A stretch of DNA of 64,000 bases from Flexivirga endophytica (GTDB taxonomy: Bacteria; Actinomycetota; Actinomycetes; Actinomycetales; Dermatophilaceae), in the NCBI RefSeq assembly GCF_014640635.1, contig NZ_BMHI01000006.1, positions 62,001-126,000 of the forward strand. Reading direction: 5' to 3'. Made by a program: the position numbers and the translations under genes. Below are positions 18,346-26,866 of the stretch, piece by piece. How positions within the stretch are numbered: position 1 is the first letter of the stretch; each line of letters begins with the position of its first letter. The notes under the pieces were generated by a model that saw only the letters and a program-made list of their open reading frames with translations, was not told where the DNA came from and made no database searches.

Positions 18346-19923
18346 TCAGGCGCGGAACCGGTCGAACACCCGATACATGAAGTCCGTCCCCTTGTTGAGG
18401 GCGTCGACGTAGATCCGCTCGTCGTTGCCGTGCATCGCGACGAGCTGGTCGTTGTCGATGACGTAGGGGTAGACGCCATACCCGGGGATGTCGTGCTCGC
18501 GCCAGGGCCCGAGGCTGGTGCCCGCCTCGAACAGTGCCGGCGCGAAGACCGCCTCGGGGTAGGTCTGGGCCGAGGCTTTCGAAATCGCTTGGTAGAGAGG
18601 CGTATCGATGTCCGCGGCAGGGGTGGCCCAGGTGTCGTCGAGCTGGTCCAGGTAGTCGGCCTCGGACACGCCTTCGGGCGCTGCCAGCTTGACGACGATG
18701 CCGCGGCGCTTCATCTTCTGCCGCACCGTCGCCAGGAAGTCGCGCGGCTTCTCGCCACCGGGTATGCCGCGACAGTTGACGCGGACGTGCGCCTCCGACG
18801 GGATGACGTTCTCCTTGTAACCCGAGTCCTCGATGACGTATGCCGCCGTCGTGTGCAACAGGGCGTGGTGCAGGTAGGGGTAGTCCGAACCCTTCACCAT
18901 CAGTGCCGCGGTGCGCTCCAGCTGATGCTGGTTGTGGGCGCGCAGCATCATCCGGATGGCGCGTCCCCAACGCCGGTCGTCGGTGGCGTCGGCCAACGCT
19001 CCGAAGTACTCCCGTGTCACGTCGGTGAGGTGGACCGGGGCGTCATACTCCCCGAGCTCGGCGACCGCGCGCGACAGGCCGACGATGGCCGAGTCGGGCA
19101 TCGGCTTCGACGAGTGGGTCGCAGTCCCCTCGGCATACAGGTCGAGGTTGAAGTAGACCTTGTCCTGCCGGGTGACGGTGATCAGCATCGGTGTGGTCTT
19201 GTCGGACTGGGCGATGAACCAGCCGCCCTCGGTGAGGACCATGCCGCAGTCGAGCTTGTCCCAGTGGTTCTCCGCCAGCCACCCGGACCCGTAGTCACCG
19301 GCTTCCTCGTCGCAGTCGGTCAGCACGATGATGTCGCGCTCGAACTTGCCGCCTTCGCCCAGATGGCGCAACAGCGCACTGATGGTGGCGGAGTTGGTGC
19401 CCTTCATGTCGAGGGCCCCGCGACCCCAGATCTGGCCGTCCTTCACCACGCCGGCGAAGGGATCGACCGACCAGTGGTCCTTCTCCACCGGCACGACGTC
19501 GGAGTGTCCGAGGAGGAGCACCGGCGCGGCGGACGTGGTGCCCTTGATGCGCGCCAGGAGGTGGACGTTGTCCGGCTGCGGTGTCGGGATGATCTCGGAC
19601 GAGACACCGGCGGCGTCCCACAGGCCTTTGACCATCTCGGCATACGGCCTGGTCTTGCCGCCCTTACCGAAGTTCTGGGTGTCGAAGCTGATCATCTTCT
19701 TCAGCAGTGCCAACGGATCGTCGTCCGCTGCGGTGGCGCCCTTCAGGCCGTTCCGCAATGTCGCGGCGGACGCGGTCTGGTCGCCGCCGAGGAGTGTCTC
19801 GCCGGAAGCGACGCCCGCAGCGACCACGGCAGCTATGCAGCCGGCGCGGGCCAGGAATCCTCTGCGGTTGAGCGTGCGTTGCCGGGTGGTTTGCTCGATG
19901 TTGTGCTCGATGTCGTCAGTCAC
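18346..19923 (-). CDS. Tat-exported M20-family metallohydrolase
   Basis: 525 residues. The N-terminus carries a twin-arginine signal (LNRRGFLARAGCIAAVVAAG), so the enzyme is exported folded. The M20/ArgE/CPG2 metal site is complete: LLGHSDVVPVE (His and its Asp partner), WGRGALDMKG (bridging Asp), TDCDEEAGDYG (the Glu pair) and a C-terminal His. M20 enzymes hydrolyse terminal amide bonds in peptides or N-acyl amino acids using two zinc ions; the substrate is not predictable. GTG 19923 was chosen over an upstream Met because AAGGAG sits five to six bases before it. The gene is single, with a 94-bp element just beyond its stop. Confidence 0.85.
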   Translation of the reverse strand: MTDDIEHNIEQTTRQRTLNRRGFLARAGCIAAVVAAGVASGETLLGGDQTASAATLRNGLKGATAADDDPLALLKKMISFDTQNFGKGGKTRPYAEMVKGLWDAAGVSSEIIPTPQPDNVHLLARIKGTTSAAPVLLLGHSDVVPVEKDHWSVDPFAGVVKDGQIWGRGALDMKGTNSATISALLRHLGEGGKFERDIIVLTDCDEEAGDYGSGWLAENHWDKLDCGMVLTEGGWFIAQSDKTTPMLITVTRQDKVYFNLDLYAEGTATHSSKPMPDSAIVGLSRAVAELGEYDAPVHLTDVTREYFGALADATDDRRWGRAIRMMLRAHNQHQLERTAALMVKGSDYPYLHHALLHTTAAYVIEDSGYKENVIPSEAHVRVNCRGIPGGEKPRDFLATVRQKMKRRGIVVKLAAPEGVSEADYLDQLDDTWATPAADIDTPLYQAISKASAQTYPEAVFAPALFEAGTSLGPWREHDIPGYGVYPYVIDNDQLVAMHGNDERIYVDALNKGTDFMYRVFDRFRA

Positions 19924-20133
19924 GGTCGGCTCCTTGCTCCAGGGGGGAGAGTGGTGCAGGTCACTTTCCGGCAGGGTCCGGACCGGCAGGGTCAAGGCGG
20001 GTTCAAGTTCGGTCAGTGGTCCTGCTCGTGAGACGAGCGGTTGCTCCGGTGCGACGAATGACCGGGACCTGTCGCGTTGCTCGCGCCGAGCCCGCCATAC
20101 GTGCGCCGGATCACACGGTGCGACGATGGGGGC

Positions 20134-21063
20134 ATGGAGCTGCCACAGGTTGCGTCAATGGCGACGATGCCCGAGGCGATCACGATCTACGAGGTCGGAG
20201 CGCGCGACGGTCTGCAGAACGAGAAGACAGTGGTCCCGGTGGAGGTCAAGGCGACCTTCATCCGGCGTCTGATCGACGCCGGGCTCGAGACCGTCGAGCT
20301 GACGTCGTTCGTGCCGCCGTCCTGGATCCCGCAGCTCGCGGACGCCACGGAGTTGATGGAGCTGCTCGACGACGTCGGCAAAGGCCCGAAGCGGCCCGTG
20401 CTGGTGCCCAACGAGCGCGGCCTCGACAATGCGATCGCGGCCGGCGTCGGCGCGGTGGCGGTGTTCGGATCGGCGACCGAGACCTTCGCCCGCAAGAACC
20501 TCAACCGGTCGGTCGACGAGTCGTTGGCGATGTTCGCGCCCGTCGTGTCGCGGGCGCAGGAAGCCGGCCTGTGGGTGCGCGGCTACGTCTCGATGTGCTT
20601 CGGCGACCCCTGGGAGGGGCCGGTGCCGATCGCGCAGGTCGTCGACGTATGTCGCAAGCTGATGGACCTCGGGTGCGACCAGCTGAGCCTGGGCGACACC
20701 ATCGGCGTCGCGACTCCCGGCCACGTGACCGCGTTGCTGGCGGCGTTGGACGACAAGGGAATCGGCAGCGATCGCATCGGCGTCCACTTCCACGACACCT
20801 ACGGGCAGGCGCTGTCCAACACCGTGACCGCGCTGAGTCATGGCATCCGCGTCGTCGACGCCTCGACCGGTGGCCTCGGCGGTTGCCCCTACGCCAAGTC
20901 GGCTACGGGCAACCTGGCGACCGAGGACCTGGTCTGGATGTGCCGCGGCCTGGGCATCGAGACCGGCGTCGACCTGGAGAAGCTGGTCGAGACGTCGGTG
21001 TGGATGGCCGAGCAACTGCGGCGGCCGTCGCCGTCCCGTGTCGTGAAGGCGCTCGCAGGTTGA
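20134..21063 (+). CDS. Hydroxymethylglutaryl-CoA lyase
   Basis: 309 residues in one HMGL/TIM-barrel domain. The opening YEVGARDGLQNE is the conserved substrate/metal site of this lyase; HFHDTYGQAL holds the metal His pair, and STGGLGGCPYAKSATGN carries the catalytic Cys loop of HMG-CoA lyase. It splits HMG-CoA into acetyl-CoA and acetoacetate, the last step of leucine breakdown. None of the other leucine-degradation genes is next to it. The start is uncertain: ATG 20134 gives MELPQ, while ATG 20158 and 20167 are also in frame and no Shine-Dalgarno site is strong. Confidence 0.9.
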   Translation: MELPQVASMATMPEAITIYEVGARDGLQNEKTVVPVEVKATFIRRLIDAGLETVELTSFVPPSWIPQLADATELMELLDDVGKGPKRPVLVPNERGLDNAIAAGVGAVAVFGSATETFARKNLNRSVDESLAMFAPVVSRAQEAGLWVRGYVSMCFGDPWEGPVPIAQVVDVCRKLMDLGCDQLSLGDTIGVATPGHVTALLAALDDKGIGSDRIGVHFHDTYGQALSNTVTALSHGIRVVDASTGGLGGCPYAKSATGNLATEDLVWMCRGLGIETGVDLEKLVETSVWMAEQLRRPSPSRVVKALAG

Positions 21064-21153
21064 GTGGACCCGGCCACAGTCGACGCACGGACGCGTAGGT
21101 TGAGCAACAGTCAGACATCCGCGGGGGCGGAGAAAGCTATGAGGAGTTCACAC

Positions 21154-23100
21154 ATGAAGTCTGGTGTCATCGCCGACAACTTCGATCATTCGGTGCGGCC
21201 GCAGGACGACCTGTTCGGCCACGTCAACGGTGCCTGGATCGAGAAGACCGAGATCCCGTCCGACCGCGGGCGCTACGGCACCTTCGACCGGCTGCGGGAG
21301 AGCGCGGAGGAAGCAGTCCACGCGCTCATCGAGGAGGCCGCGGAATCAGCGTCCGAGCCGGGCACCCCACGTCGTCAGGTCGGTGACCTCTTCGCATCCT
21401 TCATGGACACCGAGCGCATCGAGAAGGCCGGCGCGGGAGCGCTCGCCGACGATCTCGCGCTCGTCGACGCCGTGGCGTCGACATCCGACCTCGTCCGCGT
21501 CTGCGGGCAGCTCAGCCGCCGCGGGGTCGACACTTTCCTCGGCTTCTATTCCATTGCGGACGCGAAGGATTCGGCGCACAACATCCTCTACGTCATGCAG
21601 GCCGGCATCGGTCTGCCGGACGAGTCCTACTACCGCGAGGACGAGCACGCCGAGGTGCGGGAGAAGTATGTCGCCCACATCGGCCGGTTGCTCGATCTCG
21701 CCGGGCTCGACGCCGGGCAGGCCGACACGATCATGGCCCTCGAGACCCGCATCGCGAAGGCGCACTGGGACCGGGTCGCCTCGCGCGACGCCGTCAAGAC
21801 ATACAACAAGCTGTCCCGTGCGGAGCTTGAGAAGCTCACCCCCGGACTGGAGTGGGACGCGTGGCTCGAGGGGGTCGGCGGCGAGGCTCGGATCCTGGAC
21901 CCGGTCAACGTCGAACAGCCTTCGTTCCTGACCGGATTCGCCGAGGCGTTGAGCGAGGAGTCGCTCGACGCGTGGAAGTCATGGCTCACCTGGCGACTGG
22001 TGTCGGACCGGGCGCCATACCTGCACCAGGCGATGGTGGACGAGCGGTTCGACTTCGCCGGCCGCACGCTGTCCGGCATACCCGAGAACCGCGAGCGGTG
22101 GAAGCGCGGCGTCGCGCTGGTCGAGTCGCTCATCGGCGAGGCCGCCGGTCAACTGTATGTCGAGCGGCACTTCCCGCCGCACGCCAAGGCCCGCATGGAG
22201 AAGTTGGTCGCCAACCTGGTCGAGGCCTACCGCCGCAACTTCGAGACGCTGTCCTGGATGACCGAGACGACCCGCGCGAAGGCGTTGGAGAAGCTGGCGA
22301 AGTTCACTCCGAAGATCGGTTACCCGGAGTCGTGGAAAGACTACTCCGACATCGAGATTCGGCATGATGACCTGATCGGCAACATCGCCGCCGCGACCGC
22401 GTGGGAGGTCGACCGGATGCTCCGCCGGGTCGGTGACGAGGTCGACGCGGGCGAGTGGTTCATGACCCCGCAGACGGTGAACGCCTACTACATGCCGGTG
22501 ATGAACGAGATCGTCTTCCCGGCCGCCATTCTGCAGCCGCCGTTCTTCGACGTCGACGCTGAGGACGCGGTCAACTACGGCGGCATCGGTGGCGTGATCG
22601 GTCACGAGATCGGCCACGGCTTCGACGACCAGGGTTCGCGGTATGACGGCGACGGCAACCTCGTCGACTGGTGGACCGACGACGACCGCAAGCGCTTCGA
22701 TGCGTTGTCGCAGAAGCTGATCGAGCAGTTCAACCAGGTCGAGGGCCGTGACGCTCCGGGCAACAAGGTCAACGGCGCGCTGACGATCGGTGAGAACATC
22801 GGCGACCTCGGCGGGCTGACGATCGGCTACAAGGCATTGCAGGTCGCGCAGGAGACGCAGAAGTCGCCCGAGCTCGACGGCTTCACGCCGGAGCAGCGCT
22901 TCTTCCTCGGCTGGGCGCAGGTCTGGTGTGGCAAGGCCCGTGAGGCGGAGGCCAAGCGGCTGCTCACGATCGACCCGCACTCGCCGGCCGACGCCCGAGC
23001 CAACGTCGCTCGCAACCTGCACGAATTCGCCTCTGCCTTCGGTGTTTCCGAGTCCGACGGGATGCACCTGCCGGAAGAGGCGCAGGTCCGCATCTTCTGA
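21154..23100 (+). CDS. M13-family (neprilysin/PepO-like) zinc metallopeptidase
   Basis: 648 residues, no signal peptide, so cytoplasmic. The zinc site is IGHEIGHGFDDQG (H-E-x-x-H) with the downstream Glu in ENIGDLGG, and NAYYMPVMNEIVFPA is the substrate-backbone motif N-A-Y-Y conserved in M13. The C-terminus FFLGWAQVWC is also typical. Such PepO-like enzymes cut short peptides. ATG 21154 has AGGAG at 21142-21146 with seven bases of spacing; ATG 21139 is a weaker alternative. The stop codon's A is shared with the ATG of the following acetyltransferase, so they are coupled. Confidence 0.93.
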   Translation: MKSGVIADNFDHSVRPQDDLFGHVNGAWIEKTEIPSDRGRYGTFDRLRESAEEAVHALIEEAAESASEPGTPRRQVGDLFASFMDTERIEKAGAGALADDLALVDAVASTSDLVRVCGQLSRRGVDTFLGFYSIADAKDSAHNILYVMQAGIGLPDESYYREDEHAEVREKYVAHIGRLLDLAGLDAGQADTIMALETRIAKAHWDRVASRDAVKTYNKLSRAELEKLTPGLEWDAWLEGVGGEARILDPVNVEQPSFLTGFAEALSEESLDAWKSWLTWRLVSDRAPYLHQAMVDERFDFAGRTLSGIPENRERWKRGVALVESLIGEAAGQLYVERHFPPHAKARMEKLVANLVEAYRRNFETLSWMTETTRAKALEKLAKFTPKIGYPESWKDYSDIEIRHDDLIGNIAAATAWEVDRMLRRVGDEVDAGEWFMTPQTVNAYYMPVMNEIVFPAAILQPPFFDVDAEDAVNYGGIGGVIGHEIGHGFDDQGSRYDGDGNLVDWWTDDDRKRFDALSQKLIEQFNQVEGRDAPGNKVNGALTIGENIGDLGGLTIGYKALQVAQETQKSPELDGFTPEQRFFLGWAQVWCGKAREAEAKRLLTIDPHSPADARANVARNLHEFASAFGVSESDGMHLPEEAQVRIF

Positions 23101-23687
23101 TGCCGCAGCCGGTGTTGCGAACCGAGCGGTTGCTGATGCTGCCGCTCGGTGACGAGCACTTGGAGCTCGAGGTCGAACTCGACTCCGACGCAGAAGTGTT
23201 GCGTTATCTGTGGGGCCGGGCGCGTGACCGTGACGAGGTGGTCGCTTCGCATGCGGAGCGGATGGGTCTCGGGCGGCAGGTGGACGGTCTCGGGTACTGG
23301 ATGGCGTTTCGTCATACAAGCGGGGATGCTGCAGGGCCAGGCGAATTCATCGGATTGATGATGCTGCCGCCCGACCACGCCGACGGGCGGGATGCCGATC
23401 CTGAAGATGCGGCGCTGGGCTATCGGATCCTGCGGCGGCACTGGCGCCATGGTTACGCGAGCGAGGCGTCGGTCGAGCTACTGCGGCACGCCTTCGAGAC
23501 CGTCGGCGTGCCGCGGGTTGTCGCCGACACGATGGCGGTCAACACCGGATCGCGGGCGGTCATGGAGAAGGTCGGGATGCGTTATGTGCGCACGTATTTC
23601 GTCGACTTCGACGATCCACTTCCCGGCACGGAGCAGGGCGAGGTGTTGTACGAGATCACCCGCAAGGACTGGCTGCGCGGCGCGTAG
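23100..23687 (+). CDS. GNAT-family acetyltransferase (RimJ-like)
   Basis: 195 residues. It starts in the manner of ribosomal-protein acetyltransferases (LRTERLLMLPL) and has the acetyl-CoA loop in YRILRRHWRHGYASEASVEL, followed by VADTMAVNTGSRAVMEKVGM. It transfers an acetyl group to an unknown amine. ATG overlaps the peptidase stop by one base (TGATG). It may modify a product or neighbour, but the coupling may be only regulatory. A hairpin terminator follows. Confidence 0.85.
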   Translation: MPQPVLRTERLLMLPLGDEHLELEVELDSDAEVLRYLWGRARDRDEVVASHAERMGLGRQVDGLGYWMAFRHTSGDAAGPGEFIGLMMLPPDHADGRDADPEDAALGYRILRRHWRHGYASEASVELLRHAFETVGVPRVVADTMAVNTGSRAVMEKVGMRYVRTYFVDFDDPLPGTEQGEVLYEITRKDWLRGA

Positions 23688-23745
23688 TGGGCGACCTCGA
23701 GCCGGTCGCTCGTGCCTCACGACCTCCTCGGCCACCGCAGGGAAA

Positions 23746-23775
23746 CGGCCCGGTCAGCTGACGCTGACCGGGCCG
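23746..23775. terminator. Bidirectional hairpin terminator
   Basis: CGGCCCGGTCAGC (23746-23758) pairs perfectly over 13 bp with GCTGACCGGGCCG (23763-23775) around TGAC. It lies between the convergent acetyltransferase and S53 peptidase genes. No long T-run follows, as is common in high-GC actinobacteria. Confidence 0.8.
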
Positions 23776-23786
23776 CCCCAGCTGCG

Positions 23787-25841
23787 TCAGGACAGGTTCG
23801 TCGTGACGTCGTCCAGCACGAAGGACGTCTGCAGGGAGCTGTCCTCGGTGCTGGTGAAGGTGAGATTCACGATCTGACCGGCGTATGCCGACAGGTTGAT
23901 CGTGTGCTTGGTGTAACCACTCGCGGCGTTCGCGTTGGAGTAGGTCGCGAGCGTCGTGGAGCCGGACTTCACGGCCAACTTGTCGTATGCGGTGGTGCCG
24001 TACTCATCGGTGTCGATGTGCAGGTAGAACGACAGGCTCGCGTTGCAGCCGGACGGGATCGCGATGCTCTGCGACAGCGTGTCGGTGTGCGACTGGCCGT
24101 AGCCGTCGAGCCAGGCGTCATACGAACCACCGTGGGTCGCCTCGTAGGCGCCCCACTGGCCGATGATCTGGTCGTTGCTCTGGGTCCAGCCGGTCGCGCC
24201 CGACTCGAAGCCGGAGTTCTTGACGAGTTGCGCGGTGCACGAGCCACCGCTGGAGCTGGTGATCGTCCAGGTGAAGGTCGCCGTGCCGGACTTCCCGGCC
24301 GAGTCCGTCGCCGTCGCCTTGACGGTGTAGGTGCCGGCCGTGGTCGGCGTGCCGGAGATCAGTCCGGAGTTGCTGATCGACAGGCCGGTCGGCAGGCCGC
24401 TCGCGCTCCAGGTGTATGGCGCAGTGCCGCCACTCGCCGCGAGCTGCAGCGAGGCCGCGGTGTTGACCGGGCTGCTCTTGCTGCCCGGGTTGTTGACCGT
24501 CACCCCGGAGGTGGTGCCGCCGCCGAAGCCGGCCACGCCGTTGGGGGTTCCGTTGCCGGTCGGGCCGTCCCAGCCGACGCCGGCGTTGCACAGCACGGTG
24601 CCGCAGCTGCCGTTGTTGCCGCTGGTGACGTCGTTGAAATCACCGGTGTGCGAGTAGGACAGGTCGTTGCCGTAGGTGGAGTTGCCCGCTGCGCCGGCGA
24701 CGGCCGCCGTTGCGGCCAGCAACGGAGAGGCGAGGCTGGTGCCGCCATACACGCTCCAGCCGTTGCCGCCGTAGGTCTGGTAGACGGCCAGGCCGGTCGC
24801 CGGGTCGGCGTCCATCGAGACGTCGGCCTCGGCGCGCTTGCTGCACCCGGTGCTGACGCCGGTCTGGAAGGACGGCTTGGCCACGTATGCCGAGCAACCG
24901 GATCCGGTGCCTTCGGAAGTGCTTGTCTTCCAGACCGATTCGCTCCATCCGCGGCTGGTGCCGCTGTTGCGGGAGAGCGAGGTGCCGCCGACCGCGGTCA
25001 CGTATGCCGACGTCGCGGGGTACTCCGCGCCGTAGTCACTGTCGCCGGTGCTCGCGGTGATGACGGTGCCGGAGTGCTTGAAGTACTGGCTGTCGGCGGT
25101 GGTGGTGCTGCTGTCCTCGCTGCCGCCGTAGCTGTTCGAGACGTACTTGGCACCCTGCGAAACCGCTTGATTCACAGCGGTTCCGAGGTCGTCCATGCTG
25201 GCGGTGTTCGCCTCCACCAGCAGGATGTGGCAGGCGGGGCAGGCCGCGCTGACGGCGTCCAGGTCGAGCGAGATCTCGCCGGCCCAGCCGCTGTCCGGCG
25301 TCGGCAGGCTGTTGGTGGAGCCGCTCTGGCTCATCTTGGTGAAGCACCCGTTGGCCGTGGTGCACGGCGACAGTCCGTACTGCTGGCGGTAGGCCGCCAG
25401 GTCGGACTCGGCGTTCGGGTCGTCATACGCGTCGACGATCGCGACCGTCGTGCCGGCTCCGGCGGACGGCAGGTTGTAGGCGGACTGGATGTCGCTCGGG
25501 CCGTAGCCCGACGGCGTCGCGTTCGGTGTCACTGCGTGCGGGACGATGCGGTTGGGTTCGAACGCGTTGGTCTGCTTCAGAGCGAAGCACTTGGCGATGC
25601 CCTTTGCAACGTGCTGGGAACACACGTGTTCGACCTTCACCGACCCCTTCACCGGGGTGCCGGTGACGGCGGTCGTGGACGACGTGGCGTGCGTTGCCTT
25701 GTGGGCCGGCTGCACGGAGCCGTGGTCCGGATGCGCATACGCCGTTCCGCCGGTCATGGCGAGAGGCAACGCGGCGACAACTCCGAAAAGTGCGACGCCG
25801 GCTGCTTTTCGCCGGTTGTGTCGCAGCTTGGTTGACGACAT
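23787..25841 (-). CDS. Secreted S53 (sedolisin-type) peptidase with Ig-like and C-terminal jelly-roll-like domains
   Basis: 684 residues. A signal peptide (cleavage near AYA, residues 34-36) and a short Thr/His-rich spacer lead to the catalytic domain, which begins at about 112 ([14 protein letters not shown]). The sedolisin triad is readable as E189 and D193 in GEISLDLDA, and S369 in YGGTSLASP, with the oxyanion Asp in ASTGDSDYG. The large inhibitory prodomain of classical sedolisins is missing. After about 470 come a He_PIG/Ig-like domain ([20 protein letters not shown]) and a C-terminal NSGFESG-type domain that may bind surface polymer. ATG 25841 has AAGGAC upstream. Active at acid pH in known relatives; here probably nutritional proteolysis. 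Confidence 0.88.
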   Translation of the reverse strand: MSSTKLRHNRRKAAGVALFGVVAALPLAMTGGTAYAHPDHGSVQPAHKATHATSSTTAVTGTPVKGSVKVEHVCSQHVAKGIAKCFALKQTNAFEPNRIVPHAVTPNATPSGYGPSDIQSAYNLPSAGAGTTVAIVDAYDDPNAESDLAAYRQQYGLSPCTTANGCFTKMSQSGSTNSLPTPDSGWAGEISLDLDAVSAACPACHILLVEANTASMDDLGTAVNQAVSQGAKYVSNSYGGSEDSSTTTADSQYFKHSGTVITASTGDSDYGAEYPATSAYVTAVGGTSLSRNSGTSRGWSESVWKTSTSEGTGSGCSAYVAKPSFQTGVSTGCSKRAEADVSMDADPATGLAVYQTYGGNGWSVYGGTSLASPLLAATAAVAGAAGNSTYGNDLSYSHTGDFNDVTSGNNGSCGTVLCNAGVGWDGPTGNGTPNGVAGFGGGTTSGVTVNNPGSKSSPVNTAASLQLAASGGTAPYTWSASGLPTGLSISNSGLISGTPTTAGTYTVKATATDSAGKSGTATFTWTITSSSGGSCTAQLVKNSGFESGATGWTQSNDQIIGQWGAYEATHGGSYDAWLDGYGQSHTDTLSQSIAIPSGCNASLSFYLHIDTDEYGTTAYDKLAVKSGSTTLATYSNANAASGYTKHTINLSAYAGQIVNLTFTSTEDSSLQTSFVLDDVTTNLS

Positions 25842-25869
25842 CAGGTGTCCTTTCAGGTAACCTTCAGAC

Positions 25870-25895
25870 TTGTCACCACTTGGTAGTGGTGGCAA
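25870..25895. promoter_or_regulatory. Inverted repeat between the S53 peptidase and TrmB-like genes
   Basis: TTGTCACCACT (25870-25880) and AGTGGTGGCAA (25885-25895) match at 10 of 11 paired positions around a 4-bp spacer. It sits 28 bp upstream of the peptidase start and about 90 bp from the divergent TrmB-like regulator, a typical place for an operator of that regulator. The link is inference. Confidence 0.5.
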
Positions 25896-25985
25896 CCGGG
25901 GAACTTACTCCCGACCGTTACCTGCAAGGGGTCAAGAGATGGCAAGGGTTTGGTCAAAGCTGCGGGCAGCCGGATGATGGTCGCC

Positions 25986-26819
25986 ATGTCGTCCGACCTC
26001 GCCGAGATCCTCCGTGTGTTGCGTGACCTGGGGCTCACGTCATACGAAGCAAAGGCGTATGCCGTTCTGGTGCAACGAAATACGGCGACTGCCGTTGAGC
26101 TCGCACGAGGTGCGCGGATCCCTCGGCAGCGGATCTATGACGTGGTCGACGGGCTCGTGCAGCGCGGGCTCGCCCGTCCGGTCAGCGGCCAGGTGGTCTC
26201 GTTCGCGGCCACGGACCCACGCGTAGCCATCTCCGGCCTGGTGGCCGAACACCGCCAGCGGTTCAGCGCTCTCGCGCTGAACGCCGCCGACGCGTCGGAG
26301 GAGTTGGCCGGCCTGTGGCACAGCGGTCAGCAGGAGCAGACCCCGCTCGCCTTCGTGGAGTTCCTGCGGGACCCCGCGAGCCTCGGCGCGCGCTTCCTCG
26401 AGTTGCAGAGCCGCGCCACCACCTCGATGTTGCTCTTCACCCGCAAGCCGTATGTCGTCGAGGACAACCAGCCGGGGTTGGACGCCACGCGACGGATCAC
26501 GGAGTCGGGCGGTGACGTGCGCTGCTGTTACGAGAAGGAAGTCCTCGACTCGGACGAGTCAGTCCAGGATCTCAAGCAATTCGCGGAGGCCGGCGAGCAG
26601 GGGCGCATCGTCGACAAGGTGCCCATGAAGCTGTGTCTGGTCAACGGCACCCACGCGCTCTTCTCGCTGACTGATCCCGTCGCGGGTGGCCTCACTGCCA
26701 CCAACGTGCTGGTCGAGCATCCCGATCTGGCCACGTCACTGACCTATGCGTTCGAGACGTTGTGGAGCACCGGCCGACCGGTCCTCGACGTTGCGCGGGA
26801 GGCCGGCTACCAGGTCTGA
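25986..26819 (+). CDS. TrmB-like transcriptional regulator
   Basis: 277 residues. The N-terminal winged helix reads LRDLGLTSYEAKAYAVLV, ELARGARIPRQRIYDVV and GLVQRGLARPV, the TrmB pattern. A helical linker follows (about 95-120), then a phospholipase-D-like effector fold as in TrmB proteins. No membrane segments. It probably senses a sugar or other small molecule and controls nearby genes; the divergent S53 peptidase is the obvious candidate, with an inverted repeat between them. Three Met codons (25974, 25977, 25986) are possible starts; the conserved part begins after 25986. Confidence 0.82.
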   Translation: MSSDLAEILRVLRDLGLTSYEAKAYAVLVQRNTATAVELARGARIPRQRIYDVVDGLVQRGLARPVSGQVVSFAATDPRVAISGLVAEHRQRFSALALNAADASEELAGLWHSGQQEQTPLAFVEFLRDPASLGARFLELQSRATTSMLLFTRKPYVVEDNQPGLDATRRITESGGDVRCCYEKEVLDSDESVQDLKQFAEAGEQGRIVDKVPMKLCLVNGTHALFSLTDPVAGGLTATNVLVEHPDLATSLTYAFETLWSTGRPVLDVAREAGYQV

Positions 26820-26866
26820 GCGACCTTTCGAGACGCTCGTCCCTCGCTCCTCAAGGAACGCCCTTG

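Noticed and set aside
23712-25835. 700-codon open frame on the plus strand opposite the S53 peptidase
   Set aside because: Low-complexity translation with no recognisable fold; the minus strand has signal peptide, catalytic triad and a terminator.
26820-26866. Possible terminator between the convergent TrmB and helicase-associated genes
   Set aside because: The CCTTTCGAGACGCTCG to CTCCTCAAGG stretch only pairs partially; it looks like the widespread degenerate actinobacterial intergenic repeat, so I did not call it.
11538-26866. Genomic island or prophage between the two helicase genes
   Set aside because: No integrase, transposase, tRNA junction or change in codon use was seen; all genes look chromosomal and carry the same GTATGNC density.
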